Shown here: positions 42,128 through 53,645 of the stretch, piece after piece
How positions within the stretch are numbered: the first letter of the stretch is position 1
Layout: each line of letters begins with the position of its first letter
Program-made: the position numbers and the translations under genes
The notes under the pieces: model-generated
Databases searched by the model: none
The model's input: only the letters and a program-made list of their open reading frames with translations
What the model was told of the DNA's origin: nothing
DNA from: Fragum whitleyi
Taxonomy: Eukaryota; Mollusca; Bivalvia; Cardiida; Cardiidae
Assembly (NCBI GenBank): GCA_948146395.1
Contig: OX411543.1
Coordinates: 28,783,558-28,847,557, forward strand
Direction: 5' to 3'
DNA: 64,000 nt

Positions 42128-42259
42128 CTTAACGTTTCATGGCACTCTCTGTCTCATTAGTCAGAGTATTTTTCGAGTCCTTGCTATTTGCTAAGTTTCT
42201 CTGAATATCCTGTTTATCCATGTTGTACTCTTAATCAAATATTTTCTTCTTTTTATTAG

Positions 42260-42841
42260 GTATCAGAGATGAAAAGAGTGAATAATCTTATCAACGACCA
42301 AGACTTTCATGCATTAACTAGAATAAAAATCCCAGTGAAGCATAACTCATTCCTCATTGAACAAATCGAAAGGGACTCAAAGGGCATCAAAACAGAAAGA
42401 ACTAATGCTCAAGTTAATGGTGCTGCAGCTAATTATCTGAGTGATGAGGAGGATTATGAAATGAATAACGAATCTGAAAGAGAACTGTCAACAACAGACT
42501 TAAGTGATCCTGAAACTCAAAAACATGTGATAAGAAAGATTAGCATCAACAGTGCTGCAAGAAGCAATAATTCTGAGGCAAAGAAGTTTTTGGAAAATAT
42601 GGATAAAGATCTGTCAAAAATAATGAACTCCAAACGGACAGATAGACATTCATTGGATGAAGTTATTTCAGTGCTTACAAACAAGTCAGTTCAGCCTCTA
42701 GTCCCAAAACGACAAGAAACTTGGACTGACTTTAGTATACGATATAAATCAGCTGTTGTGATATTAGTGATTGTAGCAATTTTTGTACCAATAGCTTTCT
42801 TGATATGGTATTTATATAGATCTGGTCATAATGGATCTTGA
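42260..42841 (+). CDS. LYSMD3/4-like LysM membrane protein, exon 2
   Basis: Phase 0 acceptor; 193 codons plus TGA at 42839-42841. It completes the LysM domain (VSEMKRVNNLINDQDF, then LTRIKIPVK, to about residue 120), followed by a Ser/Glu-rich region with LSDEEDYEMN, a linker, and a C-terminal hydrophobic helix of about 23 residues (258-280, VVILVIVAIFVPIAFLIW) ending in a seven-residue tail. With exon 1 the protein is 287 residues, close to the 290-310 residues of vertebrate LYSMD3 and LYSMD4. A single N-terminal LysM plus a C-terminal membrane helix separates it from the soluble LYSMD1/2. The intron falls inside the LysM domain. Confidence 0.93.
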   Translation, partial: VSEMKRVNNLINDQDFHALTRIKIPVKHNSFLIEQIERDSKGIKTERTNAQVNGAAANYLSDEEDYEMNNESERELSTTDLSDPETQKHVIRKISINSAARSNNSEAKKFLENMDKDLSKIMNSKRTDRHSLDEVISVLTNKSVQPLVPKRQETWTDFSIRYKSAVVILVIVAIFVPIAFLIWYLYRSGHNGS

Positions 42842-42872
42842 CGAGTCCTACAATGGCTAGTCTATATTGTTG

Positions 42873-43235
42873 TACAGTGGAATCTGCTTAATTGCAAGCA
42901 ATTCAGATAATAGCAACTCCTTGCTGAATGTTAACTGACTATGGGCAAATAAATTTGATTTATCAGAGGTACAGATAATTGGAAGTAAATCCATTTCAAA
43001 ATATTTATTCCTCAATGAAATCCTATGTTGGGGGTACTCAATGGAATTGTCTTGACATGACAATTCCAATTAGCACCAACAACATTAGGTTTGTGCAATT
43101 ATTATTAAAATATTTTGATCTAAAAGCCTGCCCCTCTATCTGTAGCTGTGTTAATTGAGCTCATGGTCCCTTTTGATAGCAACTTGGTTAAAAGCAATTA
43201 TTTTTACTGGTTGCAATTAAGAGGATTATACTGTA
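42873..43235. mobile_element. TACAGT-ended inverted-repeat element in the LYSMD-like 3' UTR
   Basis: Ends TACAGTGGAATCTGCTTAA and the complement at TTAAGAGGATTATACTGTA; 363 bp. At its centre is a family B palindrome (43004-43090, TCCTATGTTGGGGGTACTCA facing its complement). It begins 32 bases after the stop codon, so it forms most of the 3' UTR. Relatives: 30268-31620 and 61401-61724. Confidence 0.75.
42948..42953 (+). terminator. Possible polyadenylation signal of the LYSMD-like gene
   Basis: AATAAA about 107 bases after the stop codon, lying inside the inverted-repeat element. If used, the gene takes its poly(A) signal from the transposon. Confidence 0.4.
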
Positions 43236-44383
43236 TCATGTTAATATGATTTATGTCTTTCACTTACATTTTTATGTGCTCATATCAATAGATATTGGCA
43301 TTGTGTTTACCAAAGTGTTAATACCCCTCACCTACTAAATGGAAAGGGGTGTATCAAGGGGTTAGCTCAATACTATTGTAAGTGCCTATATATTTATAGG
43401 CACACTTATACATAGTATTTCACTAGACCCTCGATATTTGTTTGACCATGTCTTTCTGACTGTCCAACCATCCATCCAGTAGACATTTTCATTTCCCGAC
43501 TTAACTCAAGGATTAAGTGACCTAGAATAATGAAACTATTGTTCCCTATCACCCAAGGAAGTGACCTATTGATTTTGGGTCACAAAGGTCAAGGTCACAA
43601 TTAATCTTACTTTGTTTTGTTGGACAAAGCAATGGTGTGGGGTATTATTCTGCTTTGCAAAAGATCTAGTTTTTGTCTGTCATTTTTAACAAGAGTTGAA
43701 ATGTAAATGAGTACTACTCATATATTGTTTGCTGCGCTAATCAAGGGGTCATTTATTTACTGGCACTTTCAAGAGTTTTCACTAACCTCTTATAATGAAA
43801 TTGAAGTATCAGTAGATTTATTTATCTTTTCTTAAATTTGATCTTGTGTGACAAAAAGGCAAGAATGATTTAAACAACAACAGAGAAAACCATAGCTGAG
43901 GAAGTTGAGAGAAAATTTAACAGTAGCTATATGAATCTAAAAATATCAACTTAAATTTAGAATTGAAATGTTACAATATTACTTCTTTAGATTCAAACTA
44001 AATTCGAAGAATGAAATTGTTTCAGTTTTCTGAAGGGCTTGTGTTTGCAATTCAAATTTGTGATTATAATACGACCTACGTTGCAGGATTGAAATAACAC
44101 CTGTAAAATTTTTGATACTGTATAAGTGTTATTACACTAGTGTAATAATTTTGCTAATGAGCTACAAATATATAGCAACATTATATTTTCCTTGTGAAAA
44201 TGACATCATAATCACATGCTGATGGCATTTTGTAAACATTGTTATATTCTTTGTAGAAAAACTTGAATCAATAAAGTTCTGGAATTTCCTTGATTAATCA
44301 CAAAAATTCAGGTCATATTATCAATAGAATATCAAAATAGTGCTCATAAAATATGGAATTTATGAAAGTAGTCATCTATATAT
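43236..44383. other. Intergenic; A-like palindrome and an old repeat
   Basis: A palindrome related to family A is at 43374-43427 (AAGTGCCTATATATTTATAGG..CACTT). A dispersed repeat at 43440-43640 includes AAAGGTCAAGGTCACAA. The rest is AT-rich and featureless. Confidence 0.5.
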
Positions 44384-44664
44384 TGAGCCGCTGTCATAGC
44401 AAAGTTGGTAGCACGTTGGACTGACAATCTAGAAGTCCCGGGTTCGATCCCCAATGGTGGCACTCATTCTTTCCGCCTATTTGTCTCTCACCAATGGGTT
44501 AATAATCGTAGACCTATGTGAGATAGCAGCTGGAGGCTAGGAAAGGATGTGATGGCTGTACTGATGAGAGAAATACCAGGAATCAATTGTTAGATGCTCC
44601 AGCTGCCACGATATAACTGAAAAATGTTGAAAGCAGCGTAAAACTCCATTCAATCAATCAATCA
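44384..44664 (+). mobile_element. tRNA-derived SINE, V-SINE-like (best copy)
   Basis: The head of about 77 bases folds like a tRNA: A box TAGCAAAGTTGGTAGC, anticodon-like loop CTGACAA, B box GGGTTCGATCCCC. The body contains ACTCATTCTTTCCGCC and CACCAATGGGTTAA, and the 3' end GTTGAAAGCAGCGTAAAAC is followed by an ATCA repeat tail (44647-44662). Layout and conserved 3' core resemble the molluscan V-SINE family (RUDI). RNA polymerase III promoter boxes are intact, so it could be transcribed. Confidence 0.85.
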
Positions 44665-46160
44665 TCTATAGACAGATAAAAACATGGGATCGCAAGTTTT
44701 TATCAGTTTCAATTGACTCATTATTTAATGACTACACATTCAATATCTTCTAAATCAATGACTTCTTTACCATGAAAAAAATGTCACAAAATTTTTCACC
44801 CTACTTAAAAAAACACATCAAAGTTTGTGAGTCAAGCACAAGCCCTGTACAGTTGTAAGGACATTGTAAAAGGTTTATGAAATCCAATGCAGTATATTAG
44901 CAAGGGAAAAGATTTAAAAAAAAAATGTTCATGAAGAATTTCATATGCTAATCAACTAGGTTTTTTATCACACATGATGAATTGTTGAGCAATTATAATT
45001 TTATATATTGAATCAAGCTTTAAACATTAGTGGTCTACCAAGGCTATATTTTTCCTCAAATACCTCTATTCTAAAATATCTTATAAGTCCCTAGCTTTTA
45101 AGGACATCATAGACATTGGACTCTGTCACTTTGGTTCTTTTGGTTCTGTGTTTTGTTTTAAAATATTTGACTGTTATTGTTGTGTGACCCACCATTTTTT
45201 GTCGAGTCTGCCTGCAGTGAGCGAGACGTATTTGTCACAATGACAGCTTGGTGTATGTGCATTAGCGTGTTTCATCTGTTAATCCATCTGTGCATGAGTC
45301 AGATTTAATTGGATGTTTACTTGGACATTTATTGATTGGTTTCAAAATAATTTGGCAAAACTGTTGTCCATCATAAAAAGATGCTATTTTAGAGAATTTT
45401 GGATAGGTTAAAGGCCAAGAGGAACTTTTCAATTTTAGCCTATTTCTAGAGCATAGCTGTTTCATCGGAAACAAATTTTTGTATAATTTTCGAAACAGGA
45501 ACAAGTAGGCAAGCCTCTTCCACTTACATCTTCAGGCAAATTACTTGATGAATTTTAATTCCACCACCACCCCTACTCCTCTTCTTGAAAGATTAGGCAT
45601 ATTGTTTTGATGGTGTCTATCATTCTTTCTGCCTTTTTGTCTGCTTGCAAATTTTAACCAAAAAACTTAACAATGAATTAAACAGTACTTTGAGCCTTTT
45701 TAAGATACAGCATTCATGTTTGGCATGAAAGATCTCAACGAAACGATATGCTGATACCAAGGACAAGGTCATGTTTTAAGGAAATGTCTTAAACCAAGGT
45801 CAAGTATTTGCAAAACTTAACAAAAAACTTGACAGAGCAACTTTCTTCAAGCCTATTCAAGATACAGATTCATATTTTGCAATTTGATAGATATACATGT
45901 ATAAGCATATTGATGCCAAAGTCAAGGTCATGTGATAAGGTAAGATCATTACAAAGGTGAAATGATTGGAAAACCTAACCAAAATTTTAAACATTTCTAA
46001 ACACTTCAAACCTATTCAAGATATGATGTTCAGATTTGGCAAGAGAATAGATCTTTGTGATAGTCATCTGCTGATGCCAAAGTCAATGTTATGTGATAAG
46101 GTCAAGGTCATATACCAAGGTAAAACATGTGCAAAACAAAATTAAAATTGCCAATTTCTA
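44665..46160. other. Intergenic with repeats carrying TCAAGGTCA motifs
   Basis: 45600-46140 is a worn tandem-like repeat in which units of about 130-150 bp contain GATGCCAAAGTCAAGGTCA or a variant (45755, 45910, 46075, and again at 46388). Upstream, 44665-45600 has no supported feature. Confidence 0.5.
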
Positions 46161-46167
46161 TGTTTTT

Positions 46168-46345
46168 ATTATGCCCCCGATAGGGAGGCATCATAAATTT
46201 GACTTGTCCGTCCGTCTGTCCGTCCGTCCGTCCGTCCGTCCGTCCGTCCGTCCGTCCGTCCGTCATTCCGTCCAAAAACTTTAACATTGGCCATAACTTC
46301 TAAATCAAAGCGGTGTCGGGGGCATTGTCATCTTACAGTGACAGC
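46168..46345. repeat. CCGT microsatellite in a dispersed repeat
   Basis: ATGCCCCCGATAGGGAGGCAT (a small hairpin), then about 13 copies of GTCC/CCGT (46206-46263), then GGGGGCATTGTCATCTTACA. It resembles the 5889-6240 repeat. Confidence 0.75.
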
Positions 46346-46767
46346 TCTTGTTTGACATGTTTATAGATGACATTCATATGCAGCTGTAGATGCCAAAGTC
46401 AAGGTCATGTGACAAAGGTCAAGCTCTTCCTTCAAGGACACACTTCTGAAAAACGATATTTTTTCAGGAGCATATGTGTTTCACAAAATAATTTTGTTTT
46501 AAATGTACTTCCTACTGCCAAACTGTCAAAAACTGTTTTTAATGCATTGCATTTTTGAGAAAAATGTACAAGATGTAAAAAGTATGTTGACAACCACATC
46601 TTGAATTTAAAAGTTCTTCAGAGGATCATTACTGATTAGAGCAATATGGTAACTAGAATAGTGGTACTTTTGTATTCACTTGAATGTCTCTTGATATTTT
46701 TTATATCTAGGTAAAAGGGACCATATAATACATCTCTCTACACTCCTGCCCTCCTATTGCTATCATT
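46346..46767. other. Intergenic, no supported feature
   Basis: Worn repeat at the left (one TCAAGGTCATGTGACAAAGG stretch at 46399), then plain AT-rich sequence. Confidence 0.4.
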
Positions 46768-47004
46768 TGAGCCTGTGTGTGCCATTTCCAACAATTTGAA
46801 ATGTTCATGAGGTACAAAGATTGAGAGGCATAGACAACCACAAACTGTAAATATAAAGTAACTGATGTTCTACATGTACTTTGAGACTATCTGCGAAAAA
46901 AGCATAGTGAAGACTCTGGTCAGACTGTGTGGAAGCACAGGCTGGTAAGAGCCTTTGCTTTGCGCATATTTAAAATTGTTAGAAATCTCACACACAGGCT
47001 CATT
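46768..47004. repeat. Family F inverted-repeat element
   Basis: Left GAGCCTGTGTGTGCCATTTCC, right AAATCTCACACACAGGCTC; centre CACAGGCTGG facing CAGACTGTGTGG. About 237 bp. Confidence 0.75.
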
Positions 47005-47232
47005 TTATATATGATTTGATATCCAGGAAAAACTGCCAAATGACAATAAAATTGTCAACATGGCTTAAACTCTAAAAAAATTGCAAAATATTTTACTTAT
47101 AGAACAAGCAAAATTATGTATTTCTAAAAAGAATAAGATGCTTTACACTTATATATGTGACCCGCCACGCAAAAAGGGACCATCTTGGAACATTGTAAAA
47201 AAGTCATTTGAAAAAGAGAAACATCGTGCTCA

Positions 47233-48985
47233 AGGTGAGCTTTTGTGATCATTGGATGTCCGTTGTGCGTCGTCCGTCGTGCATTGTCCGTCGTACGATG
47301 TCAACAATGTAAGTGTTTACACTCTAGAGGCCACAATTATGTACCAATCATCATGAAACTTTGTGAGAATGTTCTTCAGGTCACAAGGACAACCTATCGA
47401 AATTGGGAAGGATCCATGCCATATCAAGGGAAAAGGGGCCTCAATGATAATTTTCTTGTTTACACTCTTGAGGCCACAAATATAGTACAATCATCATGAA
47501 ACTTGGTCAGAATGTTCTCCAGGTCACAAGGATTAACCCTATTGAAATTGGGAAGGAACCATGCCATATCAAGGGAAAAGGGGCCTAAAAGACAATTTTC
47601 TTGTTTACACTCTAGAGGCCACAAATATAGTCCAATCATCATGAAACTTGGTCAGAATGGTCTCCAGGTCACAAGGATTAACCCTTTGAAAATGAGAAGG
47701 ATCTCTGCCATATCACGGGAAAAGGGGCCTTAAAGACAGTTTTTAGCTCCACTGGCTGAAAGCCACTGGGGCTATTGTCATGGCGTTGTGTCCGTCGTGC
47801 GTCCGTCCATGCGTCCGTGCGTCAGGTCGTAAACTTTTTCTTTAAAAATCTTCTCCTCAGAAACTACTGGATGGATTTCAACCAAACTTCACAGGAATGA
47901 TCCTTGGGTGACCCTCTTTCAAAGTTGTTCAAGAAATTTTGATCCAATGAAAAACATGGATTTTATGGGCGTGGCTAATTTCCAAATATGGTAAAAAGTG
48001 ACTGTTCTCAGGTTCTAATTGATGGATACCAATTAAATTTTACATGAATGATGCTTGGGTGACCCTTTATCAGTCTACAAAAAATTATTAGGATCGGATG
48101 AAAAATATGTATTTTATGGGCGGAGGTCATTTCACTATATGTTATATAGTGGAACATTTGATAACCATTTTCTCAGAATCTAATTGATAGATATCAACCA
48201 AATTTTACATGAATGATCCTTGGGTGACCCTTTATCAGTCTACGTACAATTATTGTGATGGGATGAAAAATATGTATTTTATGGGCGGAGGTCATTTCTC
48301 TATATGTTATATAGTGGAAACTTTGATAATCATTTTCTCAGAATCTAACTGATAGATATCAACCAAATTTTATATGAATGATCCTTGGGTGACCCTTTAA
48401 CAGTCTGCCAACAATTATTGTGATCGGATGAAAAATATGTATTTTATGGACGGAGGTCATTTCTCTATATGTTATATAGTGGAACATTTGATAACCATTT
48501 TCTCTGAATCTAACCGATAGATATCAACCAAATTTAACATGAATGATCCTTGGGTGACCCTTTATCAGTCTACCAACAATTATTGTGATAGGATGAAAAA
48601 TATGTATTTTATGGACGGAGGTCATTTCTCTATATGTTATAATAGTGAAAACTTTGAAAATCATTTCAACATCAGTATAACCCAAAATATCTAAAAATCT
48701 AGTCAAAACTTAGATTTGCTACTACAAGAAATTCAAGCCTGTGGAGCGACACAAGCCATTCATGGCTTTCTAGTCTTGTTTACACTCTAGAGGCCACAAA
48801 TATGGTCCAATCATCATGAAACTTGGTCAGAATGGTCTTCAGGTCACAAGGATTAACCCTATCCAAAATGAGAAGGATCCCTGCCATATCACGGGAAAAG
48901 GGGCCTTAAAGACAATTTTCTTGTTTACACTCTAGAGGCCACAAATATGGCCCAATCTTCATGAAACTTGGTCAGAATAGTTTCC
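47233..48985. mobile_element. Tandem-repeat element with GAGGCCACAAATAT units, containing a nested insertion
   Basis: Opens GCTCAAGGTGAGCTTTTGTG with GTCCGTCG stretches, then units of about 125 bp starting TGTTTACACTCTAGAGGCCA. The array is interrupted at 47741 by a complete Helitron-like element and resumes at 48776 in mid-unit (TTGTTTACACTCTAGAGGCC), so the insertion is younger than the array. Confidence 0.7.
47741..48775. mobile_element. Helitron-like element with about 166-bp units (copy 4, reverse)
   Basis: Starts TTTAGCTCCACTGGCTGAAA and ends GCCATTCATGGCTTTCTAG, the reverse of copies 1-3. It contains four to five units (GGGTGACCCTTTATCAGTCT, TATGTATTTTATGGGCGGAG) and lies nested in another tandem-repeat element. 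Confidence 0.82.
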
Positions 48986-48989
48986 TGGT

Positions 48990-50455
48990 CACTGGCCGAA
49001 GGCCAGCGAGCTATTGTCATGGCGGAGTGTCCGTCGTGTGTCCGTGCGTAAACTTTTCCTTTAAACATCTTCTCCTCCCAAACCAATGGGCGGATTTTAA
49101 CGAAACTTGGTAGAAATGATCCTTTGGTGACCCCCTTCTTAAATTGTTCAAGAAATCTTGATTGGCCCCCAAATATGGGCATGGCAGGGCGTGGCATTTT
49201 TTCACTTTGAAATCTTTAAAAATCTTCTCCTCCCAAACCATTGGGCTGATTTCAATGAAACTTGGCATGCATGTTCCTTGGGTGACCCTTTACTTAAATT
49301 GTTCAAGAAATTTTGATTGGCCCATAAATATGGGCGTGGCAGGGCGGGGCTTATTTTGAGCCCGAAATCTTTGAACGACATCTCCTCCTGAACCACTGGG
49401 CCGATTTCAAAGAAACTTGGCATGCATGTTCCTTGGGTGACCCTTAACTTAAATTGTTCAAGAAATTTTGATTGGCCCATAAATATGGGCATGTCAGGGC
49501 AGGGCTTATTTTGAGCCCGAAATCTTTGAACGACATCTCCTCCTGAACCACTGGTCCGATTTCAATGAAACTTTGACAAAATGTTCCTTGGGTGACCCTT
49601 AACCTAAATTGTTAAAAAAATTTTGATTGGTCTATAAATATGGGCGTGGCAGGGCGGGGCTTATTTTGAGCCCGAAATCTTTGAACCACATCTCCTCCTG
49701 AACTACTGGGCCAATTTCAATGAAACTTTATCAGAATGTTCCTTTGGCCACCCTTTACTTAAATTGTTCAAGAAATTTTCATTGGTCCATAAATATGGGC
49801 GTGGCAGGGCGGGGCTATTTTGAGCCCGATATCTTTGAACGGCATCTCCTCCTGAACCACTGGGCCGATTTCAATGAAACTTTAACAGAATGTTCCTTGG
49901 GTGACCCTTTACTTAAATTGTTCAAGAAATTTTCATTGGACTAAAAATATGGGCGTGGCAGGGCAGGGCCTATTTTGAGCCCAAAATTTTCAAATGACAT
50001 TTTCTCCTGAACCACTTGGCTATTTTCAATGAAACTTTACCAGAATGTTCCTTGAGTGTCTCTTTTCAAAAATTATCTCCTCCGGAACCACTCAGCCAAT
50101 TTCAATGAAACTTTACCAGAATATTTCTTGCCTGACTATTTACTTAAATTGTTCAAGAAATTTTGTTTGGTCCATAAATATGGGCATGTCAGGTGGGGCC
50201 TATTATGAGCCCGAAATCTTTGAACGACATCTTCTGAACCTTATGTTTTAATAAGATTGGTCAAGGGTTGCAGGTTCATTATGATTGAGTATTTTGGTGC
50301 AATATGGACCAGAACCATTTAATCATTACTAAATAGGTCTTAGGAGATTCTGGAGTGTAAATGTATTCATTTAAAGTAAGCTTTATTTAATGAGGGTCTA
50401 AAGATTTTAAAGCCAGTGGAGCGATACAGGCCCTCTTGGGCCTCTTGTTCAAAAT
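48990..50455. mobile_element. Helitron-like element with 155-bp tandem units (array A)
   Basis: Starts CACTGGCCGAAGGCCAGCGAG; units begin at CATCTCCTCCTGAACCACT (49379, 49533, 49689, 49843, spacing 154-156) and include TATGGGCGTGGCAGGGCGGG. Ends GTGGAGCGATACAGGCCC, TCTTGGGCCTCTTGTT (a 6-bp hairpin AGGCCC/GGGCCT). Several short open frames on both strands come from the unit length and are not genes. Confidence 0.8.
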
Positions 50456-51447
50456 TTCATTTACAAATATTGCAATTTTTCTTATTATAAGACTATTATT
50501 TGAGAAAATAAGGTGGTTACTAAGTAACATCATTATGGCAAGTTTTCCTTATTTCTAGGTTATGTCATTTAGGCAGGTTTTACTGATGTAGATCTAGATC
50601 AGCTGGCTGATCTTGTCTTAAGTTAGTCATAATGCACCATGTGCATGAGTTTATAGTATTAATTTATCATGTAAGTGCTACAATGTGACAAGGCGAGATT
50701 TAATGATCAGCCTGTGTCTATAGTGTGTTACAAGTTGTTTATATCTCTCTTACTCTTTTTCTGCTAGATTTAAATTTTGTGTCAAACAAATTACCAATTT
50801 ATAGACATTTAAATCAGTCTGGCACAAGGTAGGAATGTCTGTGATTGAATCTTTACAAAACTTGTTGGTTATATTTTGATTGGCCCTTATTTATAAGCAT
50901 GACAGGGTAGGTTTTATAGGCTTTGAAATTTTAAAACATCTTGTCCACTAAACCTAATATGAAATCTTGCACTGTTTAAGTCCATTGCCTGTGAAAATAA
51001 TTGTTTCAAGTTTTTATTCATAAGTCTAATATTAGTCAAATGAGCATTCTAGGGCCATTTGGCTTTTTTTGTCTCTTATTATTCTAAAACTTATCTTACC
51101 TAGAGAAAGGAACATTTTTATGACAAAGGTTGTTTCAAAGTCGTTTTAAACTAATCATGTATTTATGAAATATAATAATGTTTGTTTCTGCTGTCTTTAG
51201 TAAATAATGTGTCACAATTAGTACATCCAATACTCTTAGTACTTTGATTTAATTGAAATTTTCCAAATTCAAATTCAGCATGACAAGAGTGATTATTATA
51301 GGGCTTAAGAAAAAAATGAAGTCATTGCAATCAAATTGCTATTTTTGATCCAAACCCAATGTTGTGGCTACTTATTGAAATCTGCCTTACAAGGCAATCC
51401 AAAAAGTACCCACAATATAGGTTTTAATTGATGGATAATGAAAATTT
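50456..51447. other. Intergenic, no supported feature
   Basis: AT-rich; no repeat boundary or exon seen. Confidence 0.45.
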
Positions 51448-51685
51448 GAGCCCGTGTGTGACATTTCAAACAATTTAACATGTGCATGAAAGGCCAACAT
51501 TAACCACCCTTGACTGCCCCATAGTATGATAACATGTTTGCCTGACTATTTAAAGACAATATTGGACATTATCTTTTTACAAAGCGCAAAGTGAAGACCT
51601 GGTCAGTCTGTGCAGATACTCAGACTTGCTTGAGTCTTTGCTTGGCAAGCATTTGAAATTGTTGGAAATGTCATGCACAGGCTCA
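51448..51685. repeat. Family F inverted-repeat element
   Basis: Left GAGCCCGTGTGTGACATTTC, right TTGGAAATGTCATGCACAGG; about 238 bp. Confidence 0.72.
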
Positions 51686-52659
51686 ATGTTCATTTTGAAA
51701 TCAAAATCCCTCTCTCTACCTGAAGTAATAATAAAAATTATTAGGAGAGAATAGGACGTATGAAAGTATCATTTTATCATTTTCCTACATTTCCTACTCT
51801 TTTTATACATCCCCAAAGGTGGTGGTTTATTGCTATGATCATCTCCTATGTCTGTCTTTCTGTCCATCCATACATGCAATTTATGTTAACACGAATCCTT
51901 CTTCAATTATGGATGGATTTGCATGAAACTTTCACAGAATGTTCCTCATCATGAGACAATTCTTTTTGGATCCAACAACATAGGATTCATTTATAATGAT
52001 TTTTAGACCTTTTATTTTGGTTGTTTTTCAGATGTTTTGATATAAATAACGGGCTTTTTCAAAGAGGGTGCTTGATAAAAACAGTCATTCAAGAAAGATG
52101 GGCTGTTCATATAAAAAAAGATTAGGAAAGGAAAATGCCTCAACAAGGAATTTTTCATTTAGTTACATCTTTGTTATGTGGAACACAATTAGTTTTCTAT
52201 TTTCAATTTAAGAACTCTTTTAATGTTATCTGAAAGCTCTTCAAATAAGACCAGTTTTAAAATGAGTTCTCTGAGAATGCAACAAGGAATGGGTGGAGTA
52301 ATGTAATCATGGAGTTTGATTTTTTGTGTATTAAATGATATTAGAATTGTGATTGTCTTTATTGTAGGATTTAAATATTACATGATAAAATACAATTAAT
52401 AAATTTTATTTATTTAAATGTTGTTGAATTACATATTTATATGTGTATGCCCTTCTTGGCAATGGCATGAAGAGCAGTAGCAATGGTTTGTTTCTTGTTC
52501 ATTTATTTTGTGTATTAAACTATCATGCACATACAAACATTGTTGTGTATATGTGGTAAATAAAGAGGAATTGGAGAACTAGAGAATATGGCCATAATGA
52601 AGGTAAACACTGAAGTTCAAATGGTCAGTGTGTGTCCCACTCTTGTTCAGCGCATATCA
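51686..52659. other. Intergenic; fragment of a dispersed repeat
   Basis: 51785-51985 carries a short piece of the tandem-array type (CATGAAACTTTCACAGAATG) joined to a half of palindrome family B (GAGACAATTC..ACAACATAGG). No gene signal. Confidence 0.45.
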
Positions 52660-52731
52660 ATAGCTAAGAGCAAAACAGTTGTAACTGTCTATATTTTTAT
52701 AGGCAGTTACAACTGTTTCACAATTAGCCAT
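52660..52731. repeat. 72-bp palindrome, family A (copy 3)
   Basis: ATAGCTAAGAGCAAAACAG facing CTGTTTCACAATTAGCCAT, with core GTTGTAACTGTCTATA facing TATAGGCAGTTACAAC. Confidence 0.85.
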
Positions 52732-53203
52732 CAATATTGTCTACATTTTTGAAAAGCTGTCAAATTAACTTGGTACAGTTGTTCTCCTGTTTTTGTGCAC
52801 CATTGTGGTAAAGCTGAACTGAACAGACACTACAACAAACTTCTAAGGGGAATAATAATTGCAAATCAAAACATAAGTAGTGCAAATTTATCTCCCTTCA
52901 ATCAAAGCCATCTTTTGTTCATTACATGTAAACTTGATGTTAGTGCATTACTCATAATTTGCAAATTAATGAGAGACAAATAACATTTTGATGGCTAAGC
53001 CCAAAATATTTGTTTATGTGTTTATTATTACTTTTTGCGTCTTTTTGAGACGATTCTAATGGGCTCCAACAACTTAAGATTGAAAAATAACCAATTTTTT
53101 GTTAAGAATGTGCTTTTTCAAAGATTTTGCTTACGGTGAAGGGACTTTTTATGGTGGTCGCATAACAAAATTTGTCACTAAACAGAAGTGATGGCTCGAG
53201 CTC
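52732..53203. other. Intergenic, no supported feature
   Basis: A half of palindrome family B may be present near 53040-53070 (GAGACGATTCTAATGGGCTC). Otherwise AT-rich. Confidence 0.4.
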
Positions 53204-53363
53204 TATTAACTGTAACATTATTAGTTATACGGTTTCTTGCCGGGGTATATGACGATTTATTCCCAGCTGGAAAAATGATGTCACCCGAGCCGTAGGCGAG
53301 GGTTGACATCTTTTTTACTGCCGGGAATAAATCGTCATATACCCAGGCAAGAAACCGTATTAC
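53204..53363. repeat. 160-bp inverted repeat with ATACGGTTTCTTGCC ends
   Basis: Arms ATACGGTTTCTTGCC/GGGTATATGACGATTTATTC and the complement at the right, separated by a GTAGGCGAG-containing middle. Near-perfect over about 45 bases per arm. It may be the core of a larger element. Confidence 0.8.
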
Positions 53364-53645
53364 GAATTTATTATACTTCAAAGTTTTAGGGCTAAATATC
53401 TGTCTTTTGCCTATTTTAGGCGTTCGTATAAACCAATTTCCTTTAAAACCACCAATATCCCTTAATGCACCCCTATGAAAAGTAATCAAGTACAAAATGA
53501 CGTCATATATAGTTGTGACCTCACACTATTACACTCTGCGCTATTGTGATATGGAAGCGTTTGTTGGCTGAAACTGCGAGAAACTTTGCACTTTAAATGG
53601 ACAGATTTGTACAAATTTAAGGTATTTATTGACATCTATATCATT
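53364..53645. other. Flank of the inverted repeat, no gene
   Basis: Contains GACGTCA and ordinary sequence; may belong to the same element as 53204-53363. Confidence 0.35.

Larger units (their letters stand above)
40354..42259 (+). other. LYSMD-like intron with two repeat elements
   Basis: 1.9-kb intron. It holds an element with CAACTCGGCC repeats at both ends (40497-41017), a decayed third end (41257-41313), and an inverted-repeat element (41763-42127) whose right end AAGGGTCAAACACGAGCCCT faces AGGGCTTGTGTTAGTGTTTG. Acceptor TTTTTATTAG. Confidence 0.7.

Noticed and set aside
44384..44462. A functional tRNA-Val(GAC) gene
   Set aside because: The head has A and B boxes and a possible anticodon loop but weak acceptor pairing, and it continues directly into a SINE body with an ATCA tail.
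46206..46263. CCGT run as a CRISPR-like or regulatory array
   Set aside because: It is a simple four-base microsatellite inside a dispersed repeat.
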